Positions 17,540 to 25,824 of a stretch of DNA of 64,000 bases are shown here, in pieces. Location: positions 62,001-126,000 of the forward strand of contig JAKLKO010000001.1 of the NCBI GenBank assembly GCA_023150615.1, read 5' to 3'. A program made the position numbers and the translations under genes. Position 1 is the first letter of the stretch. The number at the start of each line of letters is the position of its first letter. Origin of the DNA: Phycisphaerae bacterium. GTDB taxonomy: Bacteria; Planctomycetota; Phycisphaerae; UBA1845; UTPLA1. The notes beneath the pieces were generated by a model, which searched no databases, was not told the DNA's origin, and was given only the letters and a program-made list of their open reading frames with translations.

Positions 17540-18604
17540 GTGTCGCAGATTCCCGCCTCGATCACAATGACGCCACAATCCACGCCGGCATGGCCCGGAA
17601 CCGCCGCAAAGAAATGGCGGCTCTTCCGCGCGTTTGCGGCCCGAAACCCTGTCTGGTGCGCCTGGCAGGTGACCTATCGCTGCAACTATCGCTGCGGCTT
17701 CTGCCATTACTGGCGCGACCCGATGGGCGAACTTCCCGAGCAGAGTCTCGAGCAGATCACCGAAGGGGCCGAAAAACTCGCCTCGTTGGGCACCCTCATG
17801 ATCTCCATCGCCGGCGGCGAACCGTTCCTCCGGCCCGACATGCCCGACATCGTACGTGCCATTGGACGCTGGCACTTTCCCTTCGTCACCACGCACGGCG
17901 GTTTCGTCACCTCCGACCTGGCGGCCGAGATGTTCGAGGCCGGCCTCTGGGGCGCATCGATCAGCATCGACTACGCAACCCCCGCCCGGCACAACAAGTC
18001 GCGTGGAATCCCCAACGCCTGGGAGCAGGCCGTCCACGCCATTGATCGCTTCGTCGCCGCGCGGCGGCATCCGTGGCAGCGCGTCAACCTGATGTGCGTC
18101 CTGCTTCACGACAATATCGACGAGATCGAAGACCTGATCCGGCTCGCCCGCGACCATGGCGCGTACTTCATGATCCAGCCGTATTCCATCCGCAAGACAG
18201 GCTCAAAGCGGTTCCGTTATCTCAAGGGCGCCGTATCCGATCGCCTGCTTGCCCTGCGCAGTCGGTATCCCAACTTCCTCAGCAATCCCGCGTTCCTTGG
18301 CGAATTCGACCGCTTCCTCGATGACGGCGTCCCCGACTGTCGCGCCGGCGAGGCCTTCTTCAACATCGACTCGACCGGCGACGTCGCGATCTGCGTCGAG
18401 GAGCGTCATCGTCCCGTCGCCAATCTCTATCGCCACACCGCGCGGCAGATCGTCGAGCGCCTTCGCGAGCGCAGCATCGGAAACACCTGTACCGATTGCT
18501 GGTACAATTGTCGCGGCGAAGTGGAAAGCCTCTATCATCCGCGCGGCCTCTTGAAATCCCTCCCCACGCTGCTTCTCGATCGCGGCCGGCCGCGCACCAT
18601 CTGA
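17540..18604 (+). CDS. Radical SAM protein with SPASM-like C-terminus
   Basis: Radical S-adenosylmethionine enzyme. GTG 17540 follows GGAAGGA by five bases. The 4Fe-4S motif is C48-x3-C52-x2-C55 (CNYRCGFC), followed by the SAM-contact SIAGGEPFLRPD and the barrel. The C-terminal half has extra cysteines in PDCRAGE, VAICVEE and CTDCWYNC, arranged like a SPASM/twitch auxiliary cluster domain, with FFNIDSTGDV before the second. Substrate is unknown; such proteins modify peptides or carry out other oxidations. No obvious precursor peptide gene is adjacent. Divergent from the exported protein at 14734. Confidence 0.85.
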   Translation: MSQIPASITMTPQSTPAWPGTAAKKWRLFRAFAARNPVWCAWQVTYRCNYRCGFCHYWRDPMGELPEQSLEQITEGAEKLASLGTLMISIAGGEPFLRPDMPDIVRAIGRWHFPFVTTHGGFVTSDLAAEMFEAGLWGASISIDYATPARHNKSRGIPNAWEQAVHAIDRFVAARRHPWQRVNLMCVLLHDNIDEIEDLIRLARDHGAYFMIQPYSIRKTGSKRFRYLKGAVSDRLLALRSRYPNFLSNPAFLGEFDRFLDDGVPDCRAGEAFFNIDSTGDVAICVEERHRPVANLYRHTARQIVERLRERSIGNTCTDCWYNCRGEVESLYHPRGLLKSLPTLLLDRGRPRTI

Positions 18605-18642
18605 TTCCGTGCTCGCCGCCGTCTCGGACCTGCTCGCCGCCA

Positions 18643-18671
18643 TTGCCGCAATGGCCGGCGTCTCCTACAGT
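18643..18671 (+). promoter_or_regulatory. Probable glyA promoter
   Basis: TTGCCG (18643-18648), a 17-base spacer and TACAGT (18666-18671) match a sigma-70 promoter at four of six bases in each box. Transcription from about 18678 would leave a 23-base leader with GAGGAG (18689-18694) in front of the glyA ATG at 18701. Confidence 0.45.
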
Positions 18672-18700
18672 GTTTTCCCCGTGCATTCGAGGAGTTCTTG

Positions 18701-19978
18701 ATGTCGCGCCACCCCACGTCCCCCGATCACGCCAACCCCGTCCAGTCCGCCGACCCGACCGTTTGGGGCATCATCCAGCGCGAACAACAGCGACAGCAGA
18801 ATACGCTCGAGCTCATCGCCTCCGAGAACCACGTCAGCCCGGCCGTCCTCCGCGCCGCAGGCACCGTCTTCACGAACAAGTATGCGGAGGGCTACCCCGG
18901 CAAGCGCTACTATGGCGGCTGCCAGCACGTCGATGAGATCGAGTCGCTCGCGATCGAACGCGCGAAACGGCTCTTCGGATGCGAGCACGCCAACGTCCAG
19001 CCACACTCCGGCAGCCAGGCGAATCAGGCCGTCTTCCTCGCCGCCCTGACGCCCGGAGACCCGATCCTCTCGCTGAACCTCAACCACGGCGGCCACCTGT
19101 CGCACGGCATGAAGGTCAACATCAGCGGAAAGTGGTTCAACGTCTCGCAGTACGGCGTCGCCCGCAAAGACGAGCGCATCGACATGGACGAGGTGCGGCG
19201 CCTTGCGCGCGAGGTCAAGCCCAAGCTCATTATCACCGGCGCGTCCGCCTACCCCCGCATCTGGGATTGGGCCGGTTTCGCCGAAATCGCCCGCGAGGTC
19301 GGCGCACTGCTGCTCGCCGACATCGCGCACATCGCCGGCCTCGTCGCCGCGGGACTGCATCCATCGCCCGTTCCGCACGCCGAATTCGTGACCACGACGA
19401 CGCACAAGACGCTGCGCGGACCGCGCGCCGGACTGACGATGTGCAAGGCCGACTGGGCGAAGAAGATCGACTCCGCCGTGTTCCCCGGCCTGCAGGGCGG
19501 ACCGCTCGTTCACATCATCGCCGCAAAGGCCGTCGCGTTCGGCGAGGCCCTGCGGCCGGAGTTCAAGACCTACCAGCAGCAGATCCTCGACAACGCCCGC
19601 GCCCTCGCCGAAGCGCTGATGGCCCGCAAGTACCGGCTCGTCTCCGGCGGGACCGACAACCACCTGATGCTCTTGGACTTGACCAGCGGCCATCCGAATC
19701 TGACCGGGGCGCAGGCAGAGAAATGGCTCGAACAGGCCGGCATCATCGTTAACAAAAACATGATTCCTTTCGATGAGCGAAAGCCGATGGAGACGAGCGG
19801 GCTGCGGATCGGCACGCCGGCCGTCACCACCCGCGGCCTGAAGACCGAGCACATGCCGGTGATCGCCGAACTGATTCACCTCGTCCTGTCGTCGAACGGC
19901 GACGCCGATGCCATCGACCGCGTCCGTTCCCGCGCGCTCGAGCTGTGTGCGCAGTTCCCTTTGCCCTCCGAATCGTGA
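18701..19978 (+). CDS. glyA: Serine hydroxymethyltransferase
   Basis: PLP enzyme that interconverts serine and glycine and charges tetrahydrofolate with one-carbon units. ATG 18701 has GAGGAG seven bases upstream; the codon before it is TTG, which extends the frame but is not needed. The 425-residue protein shows [15 protein letters not shown], the [16 protein letters not shown] substrate loop, the PLP-lysine segment [12 protein letters not shown] and the C-terminal [15 protein letters not shown]. The stop TGA overlaps the GTG of the next gene (GTGA), so the two are translationally coupled. Confidence 0.96.
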   Translation: MSRHPTSPDHANPVQSADPTVWGIIQREQQRQQNTLELIASENHVSPAVLRAAGTVFTNKYAEGYPGKRYYGGCQHVDEIESLAIERAKRLFGCEHANVQPHSGSQANQAVFLAALTPGDPILSLNLNHGGHLSHGMKVNISGKWFNVSQYGVARKDERIDMDEVRRLAREVKPKLIITGASAYPRIWDWAGFAEIAREVGALLLADIAHIAGLVAAGLHPSPVPHAEFVTTTTHKTLRGPRAGLTMCKADWAKKIDSAVFPGLQGGPLVHIIAAKAVAFGEALRPEFKTYQQQILDNARALAEALMARKYRLVSGGTDNHLMLLDLTSGHPNLTGAQAEKWLEQAGIIVNKNMIPFDERKPMETSGLRIGTPAVTTRGLKTEHMPVIAELIHLVLSSNGDADAIDRVRSRALELCAQFPLPSES

Positions 19979-20649
19979 AACGCGGCCGGCCCGACGATCG
20001 ACGGCAGAGTTTGCGCGCCGCTCGGCCGACGCGCTCCGCAGTCACCATCGCCGTGTTCGGCACACTCGCAACGCTGGCCGGCTGCTCCGGCAGTGCGAAA
20101 CTCACCTTCGTTTCCCTCAACGCCGGCGCGATCGATCCCCCGCCCCCGGACACGTACGAATACGCGCCCCAGAAGTGCTTCTACGCCATCGATGACCACA
20201 ACCGTCTCGTCATCGCGATGCAGTTCGAGAACATCAGCCTGGTCGGACCGCTCGGCCGCGTCACGCTCCAGGCCTCGTTCGTCCTCGACAGCCCGCCGCC
20301 CGGACGCGGCCGCGACTACCGCGTCGGCACCAACGAGGTCCGCGCCCGACTGCGCAGCGCCGTCGACGAGCACCGGTTCCTCGCCTACGCAGGGATCATC
20401 TCGGTCGTCCGAAACGCGGACCATTCCCTGCGCGGCAGCCTGCGGCTGTGGCTCCGCCACTACCCGAGCCTGAACATCTTCTCGCTCATGCCACAGCGCA
20501 CCGACAACCTGCTCCTCTTCGGCCGCTTCCACGCCGTTCATCATCCGGCCGAGGCCGAGCGGATCCGCCGCGACACCGAGTCCGCCGGCTGGGTCCGAAG
20601 ACCGGCAACCACCGCACCCGCGACGCAGCCGGCATCCCGACCCTCCTGA
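19975..20649 (+). CDS. Predicted lipoprotein, unknown function
   Basis: GTG 19975 overlaps the glyA stop by four bases; it yields a basic N-terminus, a hydrophobic stretch [14 protein letters not shown] and a lipobox LAGC, so the mature protein of about 180 residues is probably membrane-anchored. The frame is open to 19945 but that would bury the signal. The body is Arg-rich with beta-like segments ([30 protein letters not shown]) and a Thr/Pro/Ala C-terminus. I do not recognise a family. Coupled translation with glyA suggests a shared message, not a shared function. Confidence 0.65.
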   Translation: MKRGRPDDRRQSLRAARPTRSAVTIAVFGTLATLAGCSGSAKLTFVSLNAGAIDPPPPDTYEYAPQKCFYAIDDHNRLVIAMQFENISLVGPLGRVTLQASFVLDSPPPGRGRDYRVGTNEVRARLRSAVDEHRFLAYAGIISVVRNADHSLRGSLRLWLRHYPSLNIFSLMPQRTDNLLLFGRFHAVHHPAEAERIRRDTESAGWVRRPATTAPATQPASRPS

Positions 20650-20822
20650 CTCCCGACACGGCGCGTCCCGTTTATCGGCCGGCCGCCCGATCGCGCCGGC
20701 GTCCGATTAGCCTTCGCCCACGGCGTATCGTAAATGTCTAGTAGCAGCGTTCGTCTGGCGGCCGGGGGGCGAGCCGATGGCCGCGTTCTCGGTCCAGCAC
20801 GATCTGCCTAGGGGGACAGGCC

Positions 20823-22196
20823 ATTCGCGCCCGGAAAGACGCCAACCCGTCCGCGCTCTCGTCGCCGAAAAAATCCGTCCGGCGCATCATTCGTGCATCG
20901 ACCCTGCTTCTGGTGCTGGCGACCGCACTGGCGACGACGGCGCTCTGCCGCCTCTATCTCATCCGCCGCGACGCGGCCCGCGCCGATCAGACCGCGCGAA
21001 TCCTCGCTCACGCCGTCGCGCAAATCGCGACGCAATCCGTGCGCTCCGCCGACATCGACCGCGCCGTCGCCGCGCTCGTCGAACGCCCGGAAAACGCCGC
21101 CGCGCTCAAAGCGATCGCCGTCCGGGATCGCAGCGGACGCCTCTTCGGGCTCGCGGCGCACGCACCCGGCTACGAAGGCCGGCTCGCTCCGCCGGAATCT
21201 GCCGAACCGGGGCCCGTCCGACTCCGACGCTTCTGGAATCGCGGACCCGACGGCGCCATCCGTCGGCTGCGCCAGATCGATACCGAGTTCGACGCGACCG
21301 GCGATCCCAACGCCCCTGCCAGCATCGCGTGCCTCGTCGAGGTGCCCAACGAAGTGGTCGTCTCGCAGACCGCCATCGCGTTCACCTGGAGCACGGTCAT
21401 CGCCGGCCTGCTCGGAATCGGCATCGCCTGCTGGCCCCTGCATAACTACGTCGCCGAACCCATCGACTCGCTCCGCGAGGCCATCGCGACGCGTTCGCTG
21501 AACGCCGGCCTCGACGCCCTCGCGGCGCGAAACGATGAGATCGCGTCGATCATCCAGGGCATCGCCGGCCTCCAGACAGAGCTCAACGAAGCGCGGAACG
21601 AAGCCGACCGCGCCCATCGCCAGATCGACTCCCGCGTCGCCGAACGGACCGCGACGATCCTCCGCGAACTGCACCGCGCCCAGAAGACCATGTGGCAGGA
21701 CCCGCTGACCGGCCTGAAGAACCGCCGCGCACTCGACGAAAAACTCAGCGTCATGTTCGAGGCCCAGCGCGATGCCGAGGCCGAGCTCAGCATCGTCATG
21801 TTCGACCTTGACCACTTCAAGACCATCAACGACACGCTCGGACACCCCGCCGGCGACCGGGTGCTGCGGTTCGTTGGCCTGCTCCTGCGGCAGTTCCAGC
21901 GCGAAGGTGACCTCGCCATCCGCTTCGGCGGCGACGAGTTCCTCGTCATCCTCCCCGGAATCAGCCGCGAGCACGCCGAGCACATGGCCCGTCGGATCAC
22001 CGGGCTTTTCTCGCAATACGCCATGCTCATGCAGGACCTGCCCGTCCGGCCGGCCATGAGCTACGGCATCGCCGAACTGAAGGCCGACCAACCCGCCGAT
22101 GCGCAGGAATTGCTCGCCCTTGCCGACCGCAACATGTACCGCCGAAAGCAGGCCTGCCGGACCTCGCCGTCGTTCGGATTCTCCGCCGCCGGCTAG
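20823..22196 (+). CDS. Membrane diguanylate cyclase (GGDEF), non-standard start
   Basis: Makes cyclic di-GMP. After an N-terminal membrane helix (ASTLLLVLATALATTALC), a periplasmic region of about 130 residues, a second helix (TWSTVIAGLLGIGIACW) and a HAMP/coiled-coil segment, the catalytic domain has DPLTGLKNRRALDEKL, FDLDHFKTINDTLGH and RFGGDEFLVIL. The active GGDEF is intact and RxxD (REGD) lies five residues before it, a product-inhibition site. No ATG, GTG or TTG exists upstream of the first helix in this frame; ATT 20823 is proposed since AGGGGGA (20810-20816) lies six bases before it. GTG 20913 would cut into the helix. Confidence 0.82.
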   Translation: MRARKDANPSALSSPKKSVRRIIRASTLLLVLATALATTALCRLYLIRRDAARADQTARILAHAVAQIATQSVRSADIDRAVAALVERPENAAALKAIAVRDRSGRLFGLAAHAPGYEGRLAPPESAEPGPVRLRRFWNRGPDGAIRRLRQIDTEFDATGDPNAPASIACLVEVPNEVVVSQTAIAFTWSTVIAGLLGIGIACWPLHNYVAEPIDSLREAIATRSLNAGLDALAARNDEIASIIQGIAGLQTELNEARNEADRAHRQIDSRVAERTATILRELHRAQKTMWQDPLTGLKNRRALDEKLSVMFEAQRDAEAELSIVMFDLDHFKTINDTLGHPAGDRVLRFVGLLLRQFQREGDLAIRFGGDEFLVILPGISREHAEHMARRITGLFSQYAMLMQDLPVRPAMSYGIAELKADQPADAQELLALADRNMYRRKQACRTSPSFGFSAAG

Positions 22197-22302
22197 CTCC
22201 TCGCGTCGCGGCCGCCGTCGGGTCGACTTGCCCCGCCCGACGCCTATAATCGCCGACGGCCTCGCGACGGCTTCTTCCCGCGTTTACGGAGCGATTCCAT
22301 CC

Positions 22303-23169
22303 ATGCCGCGGTTCGCATGGACCATTCTGTCCGCAGTCTGCGTCACCGCCCTCGCCGGCTGCGGCGGTGCGGTGCGATATGCGTCAAACCTCGTACAGAA
22401 CGGCGACAAATCACGCGGCATTGTCTACTACGTCGGCGGCGCGGGCCCCATCGGACACGTCGGCTCGATCGACGTCCCCCGCGGCCTGAGCGACGCGGGG
22501 TTTACCGGCTACGTCGAGGTCTTTCCCTGGCAGACGTTTGGCGCCGCCGTCGATCAGATCAACATCTCGCGCAACCGCGCCAAGGCGCTGGAGCTGGCGG
22601 ACATGATTCGGCGCGACCTGCGATTCCACCCCGATGCGCCGGTCAGCCTCATCGCTCTATCGGCCGGCAGCGGGATCGTCACCTTCGCGCTCGAGGCCCT
22701 GCCCGACACCGTCCGCGTCCGCAGCGTCGTCTTCCTCGGATGCAGCCTGTCCAGCCACTACGACCTCACCCGCGCGCTGAAGCGCGTCAACGGCCGCCTC
22801 TATTGCTTCTACTCGCCCACCGACACGGTCCTCAGCCGTATCGTCCCCTACACCGGCACGATCGACCGCAGCGATGCGACCCAAGGCGTCGCCGGTCTGA
22901 GCGGATTCGCCATGCCCGCGCTGCTGGGGCCGGACACGCTCGAGCAGTATCGCAAGGTGTTCAACATCCCCTATCAAGCCGAGTTCGCCGCCGCCGGCTA
23001 CTCCGGCGAGCACATCGACTCTACGGACCGCGAATTCATCGCCCGCTACGTCGGCCCGTTGCTGCTCGATCGTGACACCTCGCTGCTCAAGGTTGCTTCG
23101 TCCCCCGTCGATCACGTCGCACCGAGATCGGCTACGACGCGGCGCGGCCCCGCCTCGCGCCCGCACTGA
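22303..23169 (+). CDS. Predicted lipoprotein with alpha/beta-hydrolase-like core
   Basis: ATG 22303 opens a lipoprotein signal, FAWTILSAVCVTALAGCGG, with lipobox LAGC. The open frame upstream of it is not credible. The 288-residue product has a hydrolase-like arrangement: a strand GIVYYVGGAGPIG, then ALSAGSGIVTFALEALPD, which resembles a serine nucleophile elbow (x-S-A-G) followed by a helix, then VVFLGCSLSSHYDL and YCFYSPTDTVLS, and a late His in GEHIDST. Family is not identified and activity is inferred. It stands between the GGDEF gene and the TetR gene. Confidence 0.7.
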   Translation: MPRFAWTILSAVCVTALAGCGGAVRYASNLVQNGDKSRGIVYYVGGAGPIGHVGSIDVPRGLSDAGFTGYVEVFPWQTFGAAVDQINISRNRAKALELADMIRRDLRFHPDAPVSLIALSAGSGIVTFALEALPDTVRVRSVVFLGCSLSSHYDLTRALKRVNGRLYCFYSPTDTVLSRIVPYTGTIDRSDATQGVAGLSGFAMPALLGPDTLEQYRKVFNIPYQAEFAAAGYSGEHIDSTDREFIARYVGPLLLDRDTSLLKVASSPVDHVAPRSATTRRGPASRPH

Positions 23170-23228
23170 TCGCCTCGTCGCCTCCGCGCAATGTCGTTAC
23201 GATACCCCTGTAGCTCGACGGGTACCGC

Positions 23229-23900
23229 ATGTCCCGAATGAACGCCGACGACCGACGCCGACAGCTCCTCGAAGCCGCCGTCCATTGCTTCGCCGTCCAC
23301 GGCTATCGCGGCACGACCACCGCCCAGCTCGCCCGCGAAGCCGGCGTCAGCGAACCCGTCCTCTATCGCCACTTTCCCAGCAAGCAGGCGCTATTCCTCG
23401 CCCTGCTCGAACAGGCCGGCCGCCAGACGCTCAGTGAGTGGCGAAAGTCCATCGCGCCGCTCGCCTCGCCGATGGATCAACTCCGCGTCCTCATGCGACT
23501 CAACCCCGCGACGCACCCGCGCCTCGGCCTCTACTACCGCATCATCTTTCACGCGCAGACCGAGATGAACGACCCGCTCATCCTGCAAGCGCTCCGAAAC
23601 CACTACCAGCGCTACGCGCAGTTCCTTACGCGCCTGATTCACGCCGCGCAACGGAATGGCGAGGTTCGAAAGGACGTGCTGGCCGGCGGACTCGCCTGGC
23701 AGCTCATCCAGTCCGCCATCGGCTTTGCGTTTCTGAAACCGTTGGAGATCCCCGGACACGCCACGCCCGCGACGGTCGAGCAGGCCATCGGACTGCTCGT
23801 CGAACAGTTGTCCGGTCAGTTTCCCCCGACGCCGCGGAATGCCACGCAGCCGCCTCCCCCGCGCGCCCCCGGCTCCAGCCTCAACCGCCGCCGCCGCTGA
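23229..23900 (+). CDS. TetR/AcrR-family transcriptional regulator
   Basis: DNA-binding repressor of 223 residues. The N-terminal helix-turn-helix is typical: RRQLLEAAVHCFAVHGYRGTTTAQLAREAGVSEPVLYRHFPSKQALF (positions 10-56). The ligand-binding helices follow, and a Pro/Arg-rich tail (PPTPRNATQPPPPRAP) ends the protein. Ligand and target are unknown; with no efflux gene alongside, it may act on a distant locus. Its 3' end overlaps tatA by 20 bases in convergent orientation. Confidence 0.9.
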   Translation: MSRMNADDRRRQLLEAAVHCFAVHGYRGTTTAQLAREAGVSEPVLYRHFPSKQALFLALLEQAGRQTLSEWRKSIAPLASPMDQLRVLMRLNPATHPRLGLYYRIIFHAQTEMNDPLILQALRNHYQRYAQFLTRLIHAAQRNGEVRKDVLAGGLAWQLIQSAIGFAFLKPLEIPGHATPATVEQAIGLLVEQLSGQFPPTPRNATQPPPPRAPGSSLNRRRR

Positions 23901-24174
23901 CGGCCGAATCATCGCGCTTCGCCGACGCGCCCGGGCCCGCGTTCTTCGACGCAGCGCCGCTGTCGCTCATCTCGATGTCCTGCTCAACGTCGCGAAGCCC
24001 CTTCTTGAATTCCACGATCCCGCGACCGAGCGACCGGCCCACTTCCGGCAAACGCCGGCCAAAGATGAGCAGCGCGATGACCCCGATGACGATCATCTCG
24101 GGCAGGCCGATGTTCTGCAGAAACGCCAGCATGTGATTCGTTGCACTCGCCACCGATGCCTCCTCGCCGTTCAA
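23881..24174 (-). CDS. tatA: Twin-arginine translocase subunit TatA
   Basis: TatA forms the pore of the Tat export system, which moves folded proteins. The 97-residue protein has a short periplasmic N-terminus, one membrane helix (GLPEMIVIGVIALLIFG) followed by the hinge FG-RRLPEVGRSLGRGIVEFKKGL amphipathic helix, and an acidic/Ser-rich tail. The start ATG 24174 is followed by another at MLAFLQ, which would shorten it by 14 residues. tatB and tatC are not here. A TATACT hexamer at 24200-24205 may be its -10. Confidence 0.93.
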   Translation of the reverse strand: MNGEEASVASATNHMLAFLQNIGLPEMIVIGVIALLIFGRRLPEVGRSLGRGIVEFKKGLRDVEQDIEMSDSGAASKNAGPGASAKRDDSAVSGGGG

Positions 24175-24199
24175 GCGAATCTCGGCCGAACCCGTCTAC

Positions 24200-24205
24200 A
24201 GTATA
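24200..24205 (-). promoter_or_regulatory. Possible tatA -10 element
   Basis: On the minus strand TATACT lies 26 bases before the tatA ATG at 24174 and matches the -10 consensus at five of six bases. No good -35 is found 16-18 bases upstream. Confidence 0.35.
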
Positions 24206-24290
24206 CTCGCGACAGGCTCCGCACGCCACGATTCTCATCGTCACGCGAGCGCCGCCGGGCGTGGCCCGCGTGCCCGCCGGGACTGCAATC

Positions 24291-24599
24291 TTACGCCCGG
24301 ATGTCGAGCCGCCGCGTTTCGATCACCTCCTCGCCCTCTCGCTCATCCGGCGACTCGGCCGGCACATCCTCGGAGAGCGTTCGCCCCGATCCGCCCTGTC
24401 CCCCGGCGTCGGAATGGACCCGCGTGTCTGCGTCGGTCGCCTCGATCTCGACGTCGACCGCGTCGGCGATCCCGGAGAGTTCCCGCGACACGTCCGCACG
24501 GCGCGTCTCCTCGGCGCTCCGAGCCGTCTGCGTGACGCGCTGCATCGGACCGGATTGCAGGACGGAGTGAATGGCGCTACCGCCGGGAACGGATGACAT
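24291..24599 (-). CDS. Small acidic protein after fliA, unknown function
   Basis: A 102-residue acidic product, last gene of the flagellar cluster, 60 bases after the fliA stop. ATG 24599 is preceded by GGGAGG eight bases upstream, which makes it a credible gene despite weak similarity. It is rich in Asp/Glu/Ser/Arg, lacks membrane helices, and ends VIETRRLDIRA. The composition suggests a disordered or amphipathic regulatory peptide; a FlgM-like partner of FliA is conceivable from its position but no FlgM motif is visible. No other stretch between 24175 and 24290 holds a gene. Confidence 0.55.
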   Translation of the reverse strand: MSSVPGGSAIHSVLQSGPMQRVTQTARSAEETRRADVSRELSGIADAVDVEIEATDADTRVHSDAGGQGGSGRTLSEDVPAESPDEREGEEVIETRRLDIRA

Positions 24600-24659
24600 G
24601 GATCGCAGCCTCCCTGCTTCGACCGGCTCGCGATCGCCGCCCCCACCGTCGGCGCGCGA

Positions 24660-25463
24660 TTACGTCTCGGCCATCGCCCCGCGCTTTCCGAGTCGGAAGC
24701 GCAACCGTTCGACGATCGCCGTGTGCATCTGGCTGACGCGGCTCTCGGACAAGTCCAGCGTCTCGCCGATCTCCTTCATCGTCATCTGCTCGTAGTAGTA
24801 CAGGATCAGGATCAGGCGCTCGGTCCGCGTCAGTCCCGAGGCGATGTAGTCCCGCAGGTCGTTCTTCTGCGCCTCAAGCGTCGGATCGATCACGCGCCGG
24901 TCTTCGAGCACGTCCAACTCGTGCCCGTCGCCGCGGCCCTCGTCGTCGCTGACGCGCCGCGACATCGGCAGCATCATGATGGCGTTGCCATCGCGCGCCA
25001 TCCGCTTGAACTCGTGCAGCGAAACGCCGATCCGCTCCGCGACCTCGCGATCGCTCGGCACGTGCCCCAGCTCGCTCTTCAGGACCTTCGTCGCCTGTTC
25101 GATCCGCTGCGATCGATTCCGCACCAACCGCGGCACCCAGTCCATCGCCCGCAACTCATCCAGGATTGCCCCGCGAATTCGCGGCGAACAGTACGTCTCG
25201 AACTTGATCCCCCGGTCCAGGTCGAACGCGTCAATCGCACCAATCAGCCCGAACGTCCCCGCCGAAATGAGATCATCCAGGTCCACTTCCACCGGCAGCT
25301 TCGTCCGGATCCGCTCCGCGTTGAACCGCACGATCGGCAGGTATTGCTCCACCAGCCGATTCCGAAGCTCGCGCGTGGGGGCCTGCTTGTAGGCCCGCCA
25401 GACCGACTGAATCTCCGTCGGCGTCTCGTTGCTCGTCGTCGTGGTCGTCGTGCTCATCGACAT
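24660..25463 (-). CDS. fliA: Flagellar sigma factor sigma-28
   Basis: Directs late flagellar promoters. ATG 25463 (MSMSTTTTTTSNETP) has GAGGG nine bases upstream; the open frame reaches 135 codons further but without similarity. The 267-residue protein has region 2 (IVRFNAERIRTKLP, DDLISAGTFGLIGAIDAFDLDRGIKFETYCSPRIRGAILDELR), the FliA-type DWVPRLVR joint, region 3 and region 4 (LTRTERLILILYYYEQMTMKEIGETLDLSESRVSQMHTAIVERLR, residues 190-250). A distinctive Thr run begins the protein. It is the penultimate gene of the cluster. Confidence 0.95.
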   Translation of the reverse strand: MSMSTTTTTTSNETPTEIQSVWRAYKQAPTRELRNRLVEQYLPIVRFNAERIRTKLPVEVDLDDLISAGTFGLIGAIDAFDLDRGIKFETYCSPRIRGAILDELRAMDWVPRLVRNRSQRIEQATKVLKSELGHVPSDREVAERIGVSLHEFKRMARDGNAIMMLPMSRRVSDDEGRGDGHELDVLEDRRVIDPTLEAQKNDLRDYIASGLTRTERLILILYYYEQMTMKEIGETLDLSESRVSQMHTAIVERLRFRLGKRGAMAET

Positions 25464-25492
25464 CCGCTGTGCCCTCGCGATTTCGTTCCGCG

Positions 25493-25780
25493 TCACGATC
25501 CGGACTCGGCGGACGGCGTCCCGCCCGGCGGGACGCTCGTCGAATCCGCCGCGGCGCCGCCGCGCGTCGATCCGCAGTGCTCCTGCAAGACCCGGACCGC
25601 CACCCATCCGCCCGTCCATCCGAGAACCACGCCGGCCAACAGTCCGACCAGCGCGCGCACGAGGACCACATCGAACGAGTTGTTCACCAGCGCGCCGCGC
25701 AACAGCATCGCCGCGAAGATCAACATCCCCGCGCCAGCGCCCATCACGCGCGGCAATCGCTCCGTCCAATCGTTCGTCAC
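25493..25780 (-). CDS. Small membrane protein between flhG and fliA
   Basis: A 95-residue protein of unknown family, from GTG 25780 with GCGAGGA upstream. Two membrane helices are visible: RVMGAGAGMLIFAAMLLRGALV and VVLVRALVGLLAGVVLGWTGGWVAV, followed by a cytoplasmic Ser/Thr/Gly/Pro-rich tail. Its place between flhG and fliA makes a flagellar or regulatory role likely, but no motif says which. It is separated from flhG by 44 bases and from fliA by 29, so it belongs to the same transcript. Confidence 0.6.
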   Translation of the reverse strand: MTNDWTERLPRVMGAGAGMLIFAAMLLRGALVNNSFDVVLVRALVGLLAGVVLGWTGGWVAVRVLQEHCGSTRGGAAADSTSVPPGGTPSAESGS

Positions 25781-25824
25781 GCTGTCCTCGCCTCACTCGC
25801 CATCGACGGCCGCGAAACCCCGAT

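Noticed and set aside
20650-20822. Possible cyclic-di-GMP riboswitch before the GGDEF gene
   Set aside because: The region has short complementary GC segments, but neither the GEMM-I conserved core nor its tetraloop-receptor could be seen.
24175-24290. tRNA or small RNA near tatA
   Set aside because: No cloverleaf arms or GTTC-type T-loop were found in the gap.
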